64,000 nt of DNA, taken from Candidatus Krumholzibacteriota bacterium (GTDB taxonomy: Bacteria > Krumholzibacteriota > Krumholzibacteriia > JAJRXK01). The DNA is taken from NCBI GenBank assembly GCA_029262065.1, contig JAJDAC010000042.1, forward strand, positions 56,039 through 120,038, given 5' to 3'. The position numbers were made by a program, and so were the translations under genes. Under the pieces are notes generated by a model. The model saw only the letters and a list, made by a program, of their open reading frames with translations. It was not told the DNA's origin and ran no database searches. Shown here one piece after another: positions 33,364 to 43,506 of the stretch (position 1 is the stretch's first letter; each line of letters starts with the position of its first letter).

Positions 33364-33945
33364 CTACCGGCCGGTCGCCTCAGGCACCTCCACCAGCATG
33401 CGCTCAATACGATCGCATCCGGCGCCTTCGAGCGTCACCTTGAACAGATTGCCGTAGCCCTCCGAAAGCAGGCCATGCTGGCTGTCTTCGAATCCCAGGC
33501 GCTCGTAGCAATCTTCGTTGGCCTGCATCTCCATGAGCAGCAGGGGCACGGTATTGGAATGGCCGACGATGAGCACCGCCTGATCGTCGGCATGACGCGT
33601 CACAAGTTCGTGCAGGAAGCCGGCGATCTCGTCCTTGCGCACCGTGGCCATGTCGGGCACCAATGGACAGTCCAATCGAGACGCTAGCGGCAATCCGGTG
33701 GACAAGGTGCGTACGGTGGGACTGGTGTAGACCGCCGCCACCCCCGACTCGGCCAGGTGTTCGCCAATGGCCAGCGCGCGCCGTGCACCCAGCTCGCTCA
33801 ACGGCTGCAATCCACTCAGTGCCCGTTCCTTCGGCCAGTCACCGTTCTTGTCGGCGTGGCGAACTACGTAGATCGTGTCCAGCGCCAACGCCGGCGCGGC
33901 CGATAAAAACCAAACCACCAACAGCAAGAATGAGATCAGACGCAT
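33364..33945 (-). CDS. Exported histidine phosphatase superfamily protein
   Basis: A 193-residue secreted member of the phosphoglycerate-mutase/acid-phosphatase branch. A signal peptide (LISFLLLVVWFLSAAPALA) is followed by the catalytic IYVVRHADK, where the RH motif carries the phospho-histidine. The second histidine is in VLIVGHSNTVP. The conserved arginine of the pocket (SPTVRTLST) is also present. The domain is short, like SixA-type or broad-specificity phosphatases. The gene starts three bases after the stop of the S9 peptidase gene upstream and is probably co-transcribed with it. The substrate is unknown. Confidence 0.88.
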   Translation of the reverse strand: MRLISFLLLVVWFLSAAPALALDTIYVVRHADKNGDWPKERALSGLQPLSELGARRALAIGEHLAESGVAAVYTSPTVRTLSTGLPLASRLDCPLVPDMATVRKDEIAGFLHELVTRHADDQAVLIVGHSNTVPLLLMEMQANEDCYERLGFEDSQHGLLSEGYGNLFKVTLEGAGCDRIERMLVEVPEATGR

Positions 33946-33948
33946 CGT

Positions 33949-36186
33949 CTACCTTCCTGGGTCAAGTATTGTACCGGGGCCAACGTGACGCTCCAGGAAC
34001 GATTCCATGGTGCGATACAAATGAAGCCGAGTGGTGCCGCCGCTGATGCTGTGGGCCTTGTTGGGATACATCATGAGCTCGAACGGCTTGCCTGCCTCTT
34101 GCAGAGCGTCCATCAAGTGCATGCTGTTCTGCGGATGCACGTTGTCGTCGGACATGCCGTGTACCAACAGGAACGGCCCCTCGAGCATGTTCACGTAGCT
34201 GATCGGCGCGCCCACCTTGTAGCCGTCGGCGTTCTTCTGCGGCGTGCTCATGTAACGCTCGGTGTAGATCGTGTCGTAGAAGCGCCAGTCCGAAACCGGC
34301 GCCACCGCGACCGCGGCCGCCACCTTCCCCTCGCCGCGAAACATGGCGCCGGCGCTCACGTAGCCGCCGTAGCTCCAGCCCCAGATGGCAATGCGATCGC
34401 CGTCCACGTACGGCAGTGCCGCCAGGTGGTCCACCGCGGCCAGTTGGTCGTCCACCTCGTACAGGCCCAGCCGCTTGTACACCTGATGCTTGAAGTCGCG
34501 TCCCCGGCCTCCGGTTCCACGGCCGTCGGCCGTGAACACCACGTAACCCCGCTGGGCCAGATACAAATGGAACAGATGCCGGCCACCACCCCACATATCG
34601 CGCACGCGCTGCGACTCTGGTCCGGCGTACGTGTAGATGACGGCGGGATACTGCACGTTGGGGTCGAAGTTGGGCGGTAGGATCATGTGGGCGCTCAGCT
34701 CCAGGCCGTCGGCATTCTCGAACACGGTAAAACGTTGCTGGGCCCGATCGACCTGCAGGTCGGCCATGTCGTCTTCCACCAGGTGACGCACCAAATCCCC
34801 GTTGCCTTTGCGAAGCGCCACCACCGGCCGCTGTACAATGCTGCTGCGCGTCTCCACCACGTAGCGGCCATTGGGCGAAACGTCCACCGAGTACCAGCCG
34901 TGGTCCTGGGACCAGCGATCGATCTTGCCCGACTTCAGATCCACGCGGTCCAACTGGCTCTGCGTATGGTCATCGCGACCGGTGGTAAGCAACACCTCGC
35001 CGCGTTTCTCCAACAACCGCTCCACGGCGCGAACCTCCCACGGTCCCGATGTGATCTGCCGCTTCAGATTTCCCTGCAGATCGTAGTGATACAGGTGTTC
35101 GAAGCCGTCGCGTTCGCTGGTCCAAAGGAACTCGGGACGTTGGTCGAAGAACGTGAGGTTGTTGTCGACCTGCACCCAGCCCGAGGGTGCCTTTTCTTCC
35201 AGCAGCAACGTGGCCTCGCCCGACACCGGGTCGACGGCGGAAAGCTGCAGCTCGTTTTGATCGCGATTGATCCACTGGTAGGTGAGCGTGCCGTTGGGAG
35301 CCCAGTCCACGCGGGCAAAGTAGCCGTCGTCGGGACCCAACGTGCGAAGGTCATTACGACCACTGCCGTCCACGTTCATGAGCACCAGGGTTACGGTGCT
35401 GTTGTCGGTACCCGCCTTGGGGTAGGGCAGCATCTGTAACTCGGGATACGCCTCGTCGCCGGTGCGGGTCAGCGGAAAGTGACCAATGGCCCGGCTATCG
35501 GTGTGCAGGAACGCTATATATCGACTGTCGGGCGACCACCACCACGCAGCCAGGTACTCAAGTTCTTCTTCGTACACCCAGTCGGGGTCACCGTTGAACA
35601 CGACGTCACTGCCGTCTTTGGTCAGCGGCCGGGTCCTGCCGCTCGCAGTCTCGGTGACGTACAGGTTCCCCTGTCGAACGAACCCCACGTACTTGCTATC
35701 GGGTGAGTACTTGGCGTGGATCTCCTGACCCTCGGGCGTCAATCGCCGCTGGGTCTTTTGTTCGCGGTCGTAGATCCAATGATCGGCTGTGTAGGAATAG
35801 CGCCAGCGTTTCGTGTTGTTGGTTTCCAACAGCAGCATGCGTTCGTCGTCGCTGAGAACGATGTCCTCGATCTCGACTGACTCGCCGTCGCCCAGGTCGA
35901 GCGGAGGCATTCTCAGCCAGTCCTTGGTTTTACCGGAGCGGCAATCGTGGCGCACCCAGACCTCGGCCGGCTCATCGGCATTCGACTCGTCGGTTTCGTG
36001 GATCAGGTAGGCATTGCCTCCCTCGATCCAGGTGATGCTTGGGGCCTCGACGCCATCGTGCAGTTCGTCGACGAAGATTCCTTCCAGGCTCAAACCGCCC
36101 GGCGATTGCGCCACGGCCTCGGGCAAACCCGGACCCAGGCCCAGCGGAAGGAGAATCAAGCAAACCGGAACGGACAGAACTCGCAC
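33949..36186 (-). CDS. Secreted S9B (dipeptidyl peptidase IV-like) serine peptidase
   Basis: Removes dipeptides from peptide N-termini outside the inner membrane. The protein of about 745 residues has a signal peptide (VPVCLILLPLGLGPGLPEAVAQ), an N-terminal beta-propeller of the DPP-IV type (YSPDSKYVGFVRQGNLYV, WVYEEELEYLAAWWWSPD with the paired glutamates that hold the substrate amino terminus), and a C-terminal alpha/beta-hydrolase domain. The serine is in GWSYGGYV, the aspartate in HGMSDDNVHPQN and the histidine in NKAHSIS. The GTG at 36186 has GGAG five bases upstream; a longer frame to 36264 crosses a terminator and is rejected. Confidence 0.93.
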   Translation of the reverse strand: MRVLSVPVCLILLPLGLGPGLPEAVAQSPGGLSLEGIFVDELHDGVEAPSITWIEGGNAYLIHETDESNADEPAEVWVRHDCRSGKTKDWLRMPPLDLGDGESVEIEDIVLSDDERMLLLETNNTKRWRYSYTADHWIYDREQKTQRRLTPEGQEIHAKYSPDSKYVGFVRQGNLYVTETASGRTRPLTKDGSDVVFNGDPDWVYEEELEYLAAWWWSPDSRYIAFLHTDSRAIGHFPLTRTGDEAYPELQMLPYPKAGTDNSTVTLVLMNVDGSGRNDLRTLGPDDGYFARVDWAPNGTLTYQWINRDQNELQLSAVDPVSGEATLLLEEKAPSGWVQVDNNLTFFDQRPEFLWTSERDGFEHLYHYDLQGNLKRQITSGPWEVRAVERLLEKRGEVLLTTGRDDHTQSQLDRVDLKSGKIDRWSQDHGWYSVDVSPNGRYVVETRSSIVQRPVVALRKGNGDLVRHLVEDDMADLQVDRAQQRFTVFENADGLELSAHMILPPNFDPNVQYPAVIYTYAGPESQRVRDMWGGGRHLFHLYLAQRGYVVFTADGRGTGGRGRDFKHQVYKRLGLYEVDDQLAAVDHLAALPYVDGDRIAIWGWSYGGYVSAGAMFRGEGKVAAAVAVAPVSDWRFYDTIYTERYMSTPQKNADGYKVGAPISYVNMLEGPFLLVHGMSDDNVHPQNSMHLMDALQEAGKPFELMMYPNKAHSISGGTTRLHLYRTMESFLERHVGPGTILDPGR

Positions 36187-36261
36187 GGAGGCTCCAATCG
36201 GCGGCTGGGGAAACTCCCGCGAGGGTGGCGGAAGCTCCCCCCCGGGCGCAAGCGCCGATGG

Positions 36262-36296
36262 CACAAAGAAAGGGCCGACCCGCCGGGTCGACCCTT
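36262..36296 (-). terminator. Intrinsic terminator between the WxPGHW lipoprotein and the S9 gene
   Basis: On the minus strand a 12-bp stem (AAGGGTCGACCC / GGGTCGGCCCTT, one wobble pair) with a 3-base loop and then TCTTTG. It lies 30 bases after the lipoprotein stop. Confidence 0.75.
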
Positions 36297-36324
36297 GAAC
36301 AATCTCCGGGTGCCTGGGGCGCCC

Positions 36325-36564
36325 CTAGTATTTCCAGTGGCCGGGCACCCAGACGTAGCGCCCATCCTTATATGCGTAGTATCCGGCGGCCCACACCGCG
36401 TGCGGATGCGGCGGCTGACCCGCCTGGTTACCCACCGCTGCAAGGTGCTGCGGCGTCGACGCTTCCGACACATGGGCCAACGGCGAGGGGGCAGGGGTCG
36501 TAGCGCAGGCCAGGGTATTGAGTCCCAGGGCCAGCAGAATGACCGTTCCAGTGTGCTTCTTCAT
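36325..36564 (-). CDS. Small lipoprotein with a YVWVPGHW motif
   Basis: A 79-residue lipoprotein. The signal and lipobox are LLALGLNTLAC; the mature part is proline-rich and ends GRYVWVPGHWKY. The W-x-P-G-H-W pattern is that of short tail repeats found in many secreted and envelope proteins of Gram-negative bacteria. The ATG at 36564 has AGGAGAGGA just upstream; the reading frame continues to 36738 without features. It has its own terminator at 36262-36296. Probably outer-membrane anchored; role unknown. Confidence 0.75.
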   Translation of the reverse strand: MKKHTGTVILLALGLNTLACATTPAPSPLAHVSEASTPQHLAAVGNQAGQPPHPHAVWAAGYYAYKDGRYVWVPGHWKY

Positions 36565-36789
36565 GGTGTCCTCTCCTGGACGAACGAGCCACCGGGAAGC
36601 ACGCAATTCTCCTGCCATCGGAACCGGCCTCCCCGGCGAGCCGTATGATGGCGCAGGCCTCCCCGTTCTTTCGCCTGGCCAGTCCCGTTTCGCACTCTTG
36701 CGGGCGCCAGGACGTTGCCGTAGCCTACGGCGGCGCACCCAGGGAGCGACTCACACGGGCCCACCAAAAGCCCGAAGGAAGGATCCGTT

Positions 36790-37593
36790 ATGCACCATGC
36801 GACGGGACGAATTGCGATTCTTGGACTGGTCACTCTGGCCCTCACCGCACCCGACCTGGGCTGGGCCCAGACCACGCCGGTAGCTTCGAACGCCCGACCC
36901 GCCCACACCACGACGTCCGATCTGGACGACGTCCGCTTGTTCCAGGCCTGGATGATGGACTCACCGGTGACACCGGGTTTCGACCTGGAACCGTTCTTCG
37001 ATTGGGACAACGACGACAACTTCAACGTGGTGTCCGGCGGAGCCCGCGCCGCCCTGTGGATCACCGATGCGATCGAGGCCGGCGGTCAGCTCAGCTTTTC
37101 GAATCTGAGTCCCGCCTTCGGCGACGGCCAAAGCGGCATCAATGACATCATGGCCTACGGTCGCTACAAGCTAGGCATCGCGGACGACCGTTTAGAGGTT
37201 TCACTGGGTGCCACGGCTGACCTTCCGGTGGGCAAGGCCGAGGTCGGCGGCGAGACCTTCGACTTCACGTTTTTCGCCGCGGGTCGCGCCCATCTGAGCA
37301 ACGGTATAGACGTAACCGCCAACGTGGGCATTGAAAGCCGCGAAACGCCCGCGCTCGACACACGTGAAAACGGCTTGCTCGTGGGCGCTGGCGCGATCAT
37401 CCCCATGACCAGCGAAGTGGCCACGGTCGTCGAACTGCAAGTGGGCACGGCACTGGACTACATGGCCGCCTCGGGCGGCCTGGACTATGAACTACCGCCC
37501 GGCGGTCACCTGCGCGGCGCCCTGGTACTGGGCCTCGACAACGGTGCCCCCGATTTCGGAGTGCAGTTCGCACTCGCTCTTCCCGTCTACTGA
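36790..37593 (+). CDS. Predicted outer-membrane beta-barrel protein
   Basis: A 267-residue exported protein. The signal peptide ends at about residue 26 (LGWAQ). The mature part alternates polar and hydrophobic residues in short strands (GARAALWITDAIEAGGQLSFS, YGRYKLGIADDRLEVSLGATADL, GVQFALALPVY) and ends in Y, as outer-membrane barrels commonly do. It resembles the 'transporter' or OMP_b-brl groups, but no family is certain. AGGA precedes the ATG. It lies 30 bases before the P5C dehydrogenase gene. Confidence 0.7.
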   Translation: MHHATGRIAILGLVTLALTAPDLGWAQTTPVASNARPAHTTTSDLDDVRLFQAWMMDSPVTPGFDLEPFFDWDNDDNFNVVSGGARAALWITDAIEAGGQLSFSNLSPAFGDGQSGINDIMAYGRYKLGIADDRLEVSLGATADLPVGKAEVGGETFDFTFFAAGRAHLSNGIDVTANVGIESRETPALDTRENGLLVGAGAIIPMTSEVATVVELQVGTALDYMAASGGLDYELPPGGHLRGALVLGLDNGAPDFGVQFALALPVY

Positions 37594-37623
37594 CCGACCA
37601 AGAACCAAACGCCGGAGAACGCC

Positions 37624-39255
37624 ATGGCCAACGCTAACTTCCTGGTGCCCGCACCGGAAAACGAACCAGTCCGTATGTACGAGCCGGGTGACCCCGGACG
37701 CGAAACGCTGAAGAAGAAGCTGGCGGACATGTCTGCCGACCGGATCGAGATACCCCTGCGTATCGGCGGCAAGTCGGTGGAGACGGGCAACCTGGGCAAC
37801 TGCCGTGCACCGCACGAGCACAACAATGTGCTGGGCCAGTACCACAAGGGCAAGGCCGAGCACGTGAACCAGGCCATCCAGGCCGCGGCCGACGCGTACC
37901 CTGCGTGGAGCACCATGGCCTGGGAAGACCGAGCGTCCATTTTCCTGAAGGCGGCCGACCTGCTGCAGGGACCCTACCGCGACGTGATCAACGCAGCCAC
38001 CATGCTGGGCCAGAGCAAGAGCGTGTTCCAGGCCGAGATCGACGCCGCCTGCGAACTCATAGACTTCTGGCGGTTCAACGTGGCCTACATGGAGCAGTTG
38101 TACTCCGAACAACCAGAGTCGGCCCCCGGCATGTGGAACCGACTGGAACATCGCCCGCTCGAGGGATTCGTGTTCGCGGTAACGCCGTTCAACTTCACGT
38201 CCATTGCGGCCAACCTGCCCACCGCGCCCGCGCTCATGGGCAACACCGTACTGTGGAAGCCGGCCAGCAGCTCGGTGTACAGCGGCCACTTCCTCATGGA
38301 GCTGTTCGAAGAGGCGGGACTGCCGCCGGGCGTCATCAACTTCGTACCCGGCAGTGGCGGCGAGGTGGGCACGCCCGCCATCAGCCATCCGGATCTGGCC
38401 GGTGTGCACTTCACCGGTAGCACCCCGGTGTTCCAGGGTATGTGGAAGCAGATCGGCGAGAACATCTCGAAGTACAAGTCCTATCCGCGCATCGTCGGCG
38501 AAACCGGCGGCAAGGACTTCGTGTTTGCCCACCCCAGCGCGCACGTACCCTCGTTGGTCACCGCGCTGGTGCGGGGTTCGTTCGAATACCAGGGTCAGAA
38601 ATGTTCGGCGGCCAGCCGGGCGTTCATTCCCGACAGCTTGTGGGACGAAGCGACCGAAATGTTGCAGAACCAGGTGGCCGAGCTGACCATGGGTTCGCCT
38701 TTGGACTTCCGCAATTTCATGTGCGCGGTCATCGACAAGAACGCCTTCGACACCATCTCCGGTTACATCCAGCACGCCAAGGACAGCAGCGACGCCCAGA
38801 TCATCGTGGGTGGCGAGTGCGACGACTCCGAGGGTTACTTCATCCAACCCACCGTGGTGGTAGCGAAGGACCCCGGCTTCAAGCTGTTGTGCGAGGAAAT
38901 CTTCGGCCCGGTACTCACTCTGTACCGCTACGAAGACGACAACCTCGACGCCACGCTGGAGTTGTGCGACAAGGGCTCGCCCTACGCGTTGACCGGAGCC
39001 GTGTTCGCGCAGGATCGCACGGCCATCATCAAGATGGCCCACGCACTGCGCAATGCCGCGGGCAATTTCTACATCAACGACAAACCCACGGGGGCCGTGG
39101 TGGGTCAGCAGCCCTTCGGCGGCGGTCGTGCCAGTGGAACGAACGACAAGGCCGGCAGTGCGCTGAACCTGGTGCGATGGGCCTCGCCGCGCACCATCAA
39201 GGAAACCTTCGTTCCCCCCACCGATTTCCGTTACCCCCATATGGACGCTCAGTAA
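37624..39255 (+). CDS. pruA: L-glutamate gamma-semialdehyde (1-pyrroline-5-carboxylate) dehydrogenase
   Basis: Oxidises glutamate semialdehyde to glutamate with NAD, the second step of proline catabolism. The 543 residues match the stand-alone, eukaryote-like (ALDH4A1) type. [50 protein letters not shown] (general base Glu), [12 protein letters not shown] (catalytic Cys), [13 protein letters not shown] and [16 protein letters not shown] are all family hallmarks. GGAG lies just before the ATG. No proline dehydrogenase gene is in the window. Confidence 0.95.
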   Translation: MANANFLVPAPENEPVRMYEPGDPGRETLKKKLADMSADRIEIPLRIGGKSVETGNLGNCRAPHEHNNVLGQYHKGKAEHVNQAIQAAADAYPAWSTMAWEDRASIFLKAADLLQGPYRDVINAATMLGQSKSVFQAEIDAACELIDFWRFNVAYMEQLYSEQPESAPGMWNRLEHRPLEGFVFAVTPFNFTSIAANLPTAPALMGNTVLWKPASSSVYSGHFLMELFEEAGLPPGVINFVPGSGGEVGTPAISHPDLAGVHFTGSTPVFQGMWKQIGENISKYKSYPRIVGETGGKDFVFAHPSAHVPSLVTALVRGSFEYQGQKCSAASRAFIPDSLWDEATEMLQNQVAELTMGSPLDFRNFMCAVIDKNAFDTISGYIQHAKDSSDAQIIVGGECDDSEGYFIQPTVVVAKDPGFKLLCEEIFGPVLTLYRYEDDNLDATLELCDKGSPYALTGAVFAQDRTAIIKMAHALRNAAGNFYINDKPTGAVVGQQPFGGGRASGTNDKAGSALNLVRWASPRTIKETFVPPTDFRYPHMDAQ

Positions 39256-39289
39256 GCGATCCACTCCCTTCGGGAAAGGAACCCCCGCG

Positions 39290-40966
39290 TTGGCTCAAGA
39301 ATTCATCTACACCATGATGCGCGTCGGCAAGGTCGTACCGCCGGACCGCGTTATCCTGAAGGACATCAGCCTGTCCTTCTTTCCCGGCGCCAAGATCGGG
39401 GTGCTGGGCCACAACGGCGCCGGTAAGTCGACGTTGCTGCGCATCATGGCGGGATTGGACACCGAGCATCTGGGCGAGGCCTTTGCCGCACCCAACACCC
39501 GCGTGGGATTCCTGCCGCAAGAGCCTCAGCTGGACGAGTCGAAGGATGTGAAGGGCAACGTGGAAGAAGGCGTATCGGAAACTCGCGCCCTTCTCACGCG
39601 CTTCGAGGAAATCAGCAACGCCTTCGCCGAGCCCATGAGCGAAGACGAGATGAACAAGCTGTTGGAAGAACAGGGCAAGCTGCAGGACAAGATCGACGCG
39701 GTGAACGCCTGGGAGCTGGATCACACGCTCGACGTGGCCATGGACGCGTTGCGTCTGCCGCCGGGCGACGCCGACGTAAGCAAGCTGTCCGGTGGTGAAC
39801 GCCGCCGCGTGGCGCTGTGTCAGCTGTTGCTCAAGAAACCCGACATGTTGCTATTGGACGAGCCCACCAACCATCTCGACGCCGAGTCGGTGGCCTGGTT
39901 GGAGCACTACCTGCAGCAATACACGGGCACGGTGGTGGCCATCACGCATGATCGCTACTTCCTGGACAACGCGGCCGGCTGGATCCTGGAACTCGACCGC
40001 GGACGCGGTATTCCCTGGGAAGGGAACTACTCATCGTGGCTGCAGCAGAAGGAACGCCGACTGGCCACCGAAGAAAAGCAGGAGTCGGCCCGGCAACGCA
40101 CTTTGCAGCACGAGCTGGAGTGGTTGCGCATGACGCCCAAGGCGCGGCAGACCAAGAGCAAGGCCCGTATCAACGCCTACGACGAACTGCTCGAGAAGAA
40201 TCAGGGCGAGCGCCGCGAGAAACTGGAAATTGCCATTCCACCCGGTCCCCGGCTGGGCAACCTGGTGGTCGAAGCCAAGAATCTGACCAAGGGGTACGAC
40301 GATCGCGTGCTCATCGACGGGCTCACGTTCTCCCTGCCGGCCGGCGGTATCGTAGGGGTCATCGGCGCCAACGGCGCCGGCAAGACCACGTTGTTCCGCA
40401 TGATCGTGGGCGAAGAAACCCCCGACGGTGGCGAGCTTCGTGTCGGCGAAACCGTGCAGTTGGCCTACGTCGACCAGAGCCGCGCCTCCCTCGATGGTGA
40501 CAAGACCGTTTGGGAAGAGATCAGCGGCGACCAGGAAGAGTTCGAGGTGGGCAACCGCCGCATCAACTCGCGTGCCTACGTGGCGTCGTTCGCGTTCAAG
40601 GGATCGGCGCAGCAGAAAAAGGTAAAGGACCTGTCGGGCGGCGAGCGCAACCGGCTCCACCTGGCCAAGCTGATTCGCAGTGGCGGCAACGTATTGCTAC
40701 TGGATGAGCCCACCAACGATCTCGACGTCGACACCCTGCGCGCGCTCGAAGAAGGCATCCTGAACTTCGCGGGCTGCGTAGTGGTCATTTCGCATGATCG
40801 TTGGTTTCTCGACCGCATCGCCACGCACATCCTGGCCTTCGAGGGCGAAAGCGAAGTGCGCTGGTTCGAGGGCAACTACCACGACTACGAGGCCGATCGG
40901 AAGAAGCGCCTGGGCGCCGAAGCCGACCAGCCTCATCGTCTGCGCTACAAGAAATTTCACGCGTGA
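39290..40966 (+). CDS. ettA: Energy-dependent translational throttle protein EttA (ABC-F)
   Basis: A soluble twin-ATPase that binds the ribosomal E site and gates translation elongation according to ADP/ATP level. The 558-residue protein has two ABC domains: Walker [10 protein letters not shown] and GANGAGKTT, signatures [11 protein letters not shown] and [11 protein letters not shown], Walker [12 protein letters not shown] and [11 protein letters not shown]. Length, the opening [14 protein letters not shown] and the closing HRLRYKKF are all EttA-specific. The start is TTG with GGAAAGGA upstream. The following Nudix gene starts inside its stop codon. Confidence 0.95.
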   Translation: MAQEFIYTMMRVGKVVPPDRVILKDISLSFFPGAKIGVLGHNGAGKSTLLRIMAGLDTEHLGEAFAAPNTRVGFLPQEPQLDESKDVKGNVEEGVSETRALLTRFEEISNAFAEPMSEDEMNKLLEEQGKLQDKIDAVNAWELDHTLDVAMDALRLPPGDADVSKLSGGERRRVALCQLLLKKPDMLLLDEPTNHLDAESVAWLEHYLQQYTGTVVAITHDRYFLDNAAGWILELDRGRGIPWEGNYSSWLQQKERRLATEEKQESARQRTLQHELEWLRMTPKARQTKSKARINAYDELLEKNQGERREKLEIAIPPGPRLGNLVVEAKNLTKGYDDRVLIDGLTFSLPAGGIVGVIGANGAGKTTLFRMIVGEETPDGGELRVGETVQLAYVDQSRASLDGDKTVWEEISGDQEEFEVGNRRINSRAYVASFAFKGSAQQKKVKDLSGGERNRLHLAKLIRSGGNVLLLDEPTNDLDVDTLRALEEGILNFAGCVVVISHDRWFLDRIATHILAFEGESEVRWFEGNYHDYEADRKKRLGAEADQPHRLRYKKFHA

Positions 40967-41541
40967 GCCGGGCCAAAACCCAACAGCTAAGGTACTGGCT
41001 GGGGCGCTACCGGGCAGCGAGTCCGAGCGAAGAGTCCCATCGCGCGAAAATGTTGGCCCTGCTGGAATCGGACGGCGACGTGTTCACGCGGCATCATTTC
41101 CGACCCGGTCACTTCACGGCCAGCGCGTTTGTGCTGAGCCCCGATCGCGACGCCATCTTGTTGATCCATCACAAGAAACTGCACCGGTGGTTGCAGCCGG
41201 GTGGTCACGTCGAATTCGATGACCTCGACTTGATAGAATCGGCGCGACGCGAAGTAGAAGAAGAAGTGGGCCTCCGCGTGGAACGACCCACGTGGCGGCG
41301 TACTCCCCTGTTCGATTTGGATGTGCACCCCATTCCCGCGCGCAAGAGCGAGCCCGAACACGCGCATTTCGACCTACGGTTCCTACTGCAGGCCACCGAA
41401 AGTCACGTGATCCACGGCGACGAGGTGAACGACGCCACCTGGGTACCACTGGATCGCGTACACGAGAAGGAATCGGACGAATCGGTAATGCGAGCGGTGG
41501 CCAAGATTCCCGGGTCGCTCGAGCTTCAGCGCCAGGCCTGA
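40963..41541 (+). CDS. Nudix hydrolase
   Basis: Hydrolyses a nucleoside diphosphate linked to another group. In this 192-residue protein the Nudix box reads [24 protein letters not shown], with REVEEEVG holding the metal-binding glutamates and a small departure from the consensus at its first glutamate. Preceding strands ([24 protein letters not shown]) and the acidic tail fit the family. The GTG at 40963 overlaps the EttA TGA (GTGA), so the two are translationally coupled; a longer frame upstream is only the shadow of ettA. The gene ends overlapping the convergent GH113 gene by 16 bases. The substrate is unknown. Confidence 0.87.
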   Translation: MSRAKTQQLRYWLGRYRAASPSEESHRAKMLALLESDGDVFTRHHFRPGHFTASAFVLSPDRDAILLIHHKKLHRWLQPGGHVEFDDLDLIESARREVEEEVGLRVERPTWRRTPLFDLDVHPIPARKSEPEHAHFDLRFLLQATESHVIHGDEVNDATWVPLDRVHEKESDESVMRAVAKIPGSLELQRQA

Positions 41542-42521
41542 CCAATCGTTTCGCGCATGGCGGGCGTCGCCAGCTGGAAGTTGCGTCCGACCTGGTGAGG
41601 CTGCGGAAACCACTTCCAGAGAAACGCCCCCAGCACCGACTCCTCGCGGTCGACCGCGTTCAACGCCAAGCGCAGGCAATCGGACTGCACGCGCTCAGCC
41701 GCAATGCTGTCGACGGCGTACGCCCACGGCTCTACCGGAGACGAGAACGCCCGTGAGTAGCCCAACTCGGTGAAGACGATGGAACGTTGGTGCTTCTTGG
41801 CGAAGGCGCTCATGCGCCCCATGACGTCCCGCCAGCCCGCGGCGATCTCTTCGGCCGGCGCGTCGTGCGTTGCGGCCACCGGAAAATAGGCCTGGATACC
41901 GATCACGTCCAAATCGTCCCAGAAAGTCACGTTCTGGTAGTCGGTCCAGTTGGCGGCGTACGTCAGCGGGGCGGGCGTCACCTCGCGCACCGCGGCAATG
42001 ATATCGCGCCACCGATCCTCGAATTTCAGCGTGCGATCCAGCTCGGTCCCCACCACGAAGCCGTCGGCATCGCGGCACGCCGCCGCCACCGCCACGATCC
42101 ACTCCTTGTAGGTGCTGAAGAATTCATCCCATTGCGCGTCGGTTTCAAACTCGATATCGCCCCGCCAGCTGAAAGGCGACCCCCAGTAGCCCAGATGGGG
42201 TTTGATGAGAATCTTGAGTCCCAATGCATGCGCCTCACGAATCGGACGCGTGAGGTAGGCCGGCGGATCATCGGGATCGATGGGGCGAAAGCCAACGCTG
42301 GGCTCGTGACGAATCCACCCGTAGGGGTGGGTGGCCACCCAGGTCGCGCCCAGTTCCTGGATTTCGGCCATGGTGGGGACGATGGCATCGTCGCCCCAGT
42401 CGCGCCCGTCACCGTGGGTGGAGATGGTGACCCCACGAACGGGCTGAGCCGCCGCGGGGCGACACGCAGCCTGCGGGCCCACGACGAACATCAACAAGAC
42501 GATGAACCCGAACTGTTTCAT
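41526..42521 (-). CDS. Exported glycoside hydrolase, GH113-like (beta-mannanase-type)
   Basis: A 331-residue secreted TIM-barrel hydrolase. A signal or lipoprotein-type leader (MKQFGFIVLLMFVVGPQAAC) precedes RGVTISTHGDG. The barrel has HPYGWIRHEP, LGLKILIKPHLGYW, then GFVVGTELDRT (likely acid/base glutamate) and SIVFTELGYSRA (likely nucleophile), spaced as in GH113 and related endo-mannanases. The ATG at 42521 is preferred; an earlier ATG at 42566 would add a polar extension before the leader. The cysteine in the leader (GPQAAC) may be lipidated. It is convergent with the Nudix gene. The substrate is inferred from family only. Confidence 0.8.
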   Translation of the reverse strand: MKQFGFIVLLMFVVGPQAACRPAAAQPVRGVTISTHGDGRDWGDDAIVPTMAEIQELGATWVATHPYGWIRHEPSVGFRPIDPDDPPAYLTRPIREAHALGLKILIKPHLGYWGSPFSWRGDIEFETDAQWDEFFSTYKEWIVAVAAACRDADGFVVGTELDRTLKFEDRWRDIIAAVREVTPAPLTYAANWTDYQNVTFWDDLDVIGIQAYFPVAATHDAPAEEIAAGWRDVMGRMSAFAKKHQRSIVFTELGYSRAFSSPVEPWAYAVDSIAAERVQSDCLRLALNAVDREESVLGAFLWKWFPQPHQVGRNFQLATPAMRETIGQAWR

Positions 42522-42572
42522 CTGTATCCGACGGAACTGGGGAAACGAGGAACATGATGATAACATTCCTCC

Positions 42573-42857
42573 ATGATAAGAAACGCAACGAAGTTGTTCG
42601 GACTGGCACTGATGGTGAGTTTGGCGGGCCCGCTTCTGGAAAGCATGCCCGCGCGGGCGCAGAGCCCCGCCCGCTCGATTCCGGATTCACTGCGACTGGC
42701 ACCGCCCCTGGAAGAAATCGCCGAGCGCGGCCAACGCATCGTCAACCGGCGGCGGCGCGGCGCCCGGCTCTTTCTCGCCGCATCGGCCGTGAGCTTCGTC
42801 ATCATCGGCGTGGTGCGCACGCGCCAACGCATGGCCCGCCGACGCCAGAACCGCTAG
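42573..42857 (+). CDS. Small exported or membrane protein, unknown
   Basis: A 94-residue protein with an N-terminal signal-like segment (LFGLALMVSLAGPLLESMPARA), a short linker, a basic patch (NRRRRGAR) and a second hydrophobic segment (LFLAASAVSFVIIGVV), ending in RTRQRMARRRQNR. Not recognised. No ribosome site precedes the ATG; the 51-base divergent gap with the GH113 gene holds an imperfect palindrome (GAGGAA...TTCCTC). Confidence 0.55.
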   Translation: MIRNATKLFGLALMVSLAGPLLESMPARAQSPARSIPDSLRLAPPLEEIAERGQRIVNRRRRGARLFLAASAVSFVIIGVVRTRQRMARRRQNR

Positions 42858-42918
42858 CTAGGCCCCGGTCCCGGCGGTATCTTCTGGCCACATCACCCAC
42901 CGGCCCCAGGAAACGACC

Positions 42919-43506
42919 GTGACCACGCCCGCCGAACTGCAACAACTCCATCCTCGACAACGCGTGGATACCCTGCGTAAGGCGCTGCGTACGGGACAAC
43001 TCGATCACGAGCTGGCCCAACGCGACCTGGCCCAGTGGATCGACATGTTCCGTCAGAGTCGCGATCCGGGCCTGCTCGTGCTGGTGCTCGAAGTGTTACA
43101 GCAACTCGAAGGCGACGAGATACTGACCCTGGCCCACGAGGCCATGCAGCAGCGCGCCGATGGCGTACGCCTCGAAGCGGCTCGGCTGTTGCTCGACCGC
43201 CGGCCCGAGCACACCATGGATCTGGTCCAGGAGCACCGCAACGACTACAGCCTCGAGGTCCAGCTGCTGCTGGCTCAGCGCCTCTACCCCCACGACGCCC
43301 AAGCCTCGATCGATCTGATTTTCGAGATCCTGGCCGAGGAAGCCGGTGGTGAGCGCGAGACCCACGCTCTTGAGCGAACCACCGAGTTTCTGGTGGAGGA
43401 GGCACCTTCGCCGCAGGCCGCCCGGCGATTGGTCGAGCTGCGCGAAGACTTCGATGACCCCGAGGGCTTCGTGGACTGGGCCCTGGACCAACTACCCGCG
43501 CCGTGA
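42919..43506 (+). CDS. Small HEAT-like alpha-solenoid protein, unknown
   Basis: A 195-residue, leucine- and alanine-rich, fully helical soluble protein. Helix pairs such as LLVLVLEVLQQLEGDEILTL, GVRLEAARLLLDRRPEHTM and LEVQLLLAQRLYPHDAQASI look like HEAT-type repeats. No catalytic motif is seen. The start is GTG with AGGA seven bases upstream. Its TGA overlaps the GTG of the next gene, making it the first of three coupled genes ending in a mechanosensitive channel. Confidence 0.7.
   Translation: MTTPAELQQLHPRQRVDTLRKALRTGQLDHELAQRDLAQWIDMFRQSRDPGLLVLVLEVLQQLEGDEILTLAHEAMQQRADGVRLEAARLLLDRRPEHTMDLVQEHRNDYSLEVQLLLAQRLYPHDAQASIDLIFEILAEEAGGERETHALERTTEFLVEEAPSPQAARRLVELREDFDDPEGFVDWALDQLPAP

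Noticed and set aside
37492..39264. 590-codon minus-strand frame opposite P5C dehydrogenase
   Set aside because: It is the exact shadow of pruA, with no motif or ribosome site.
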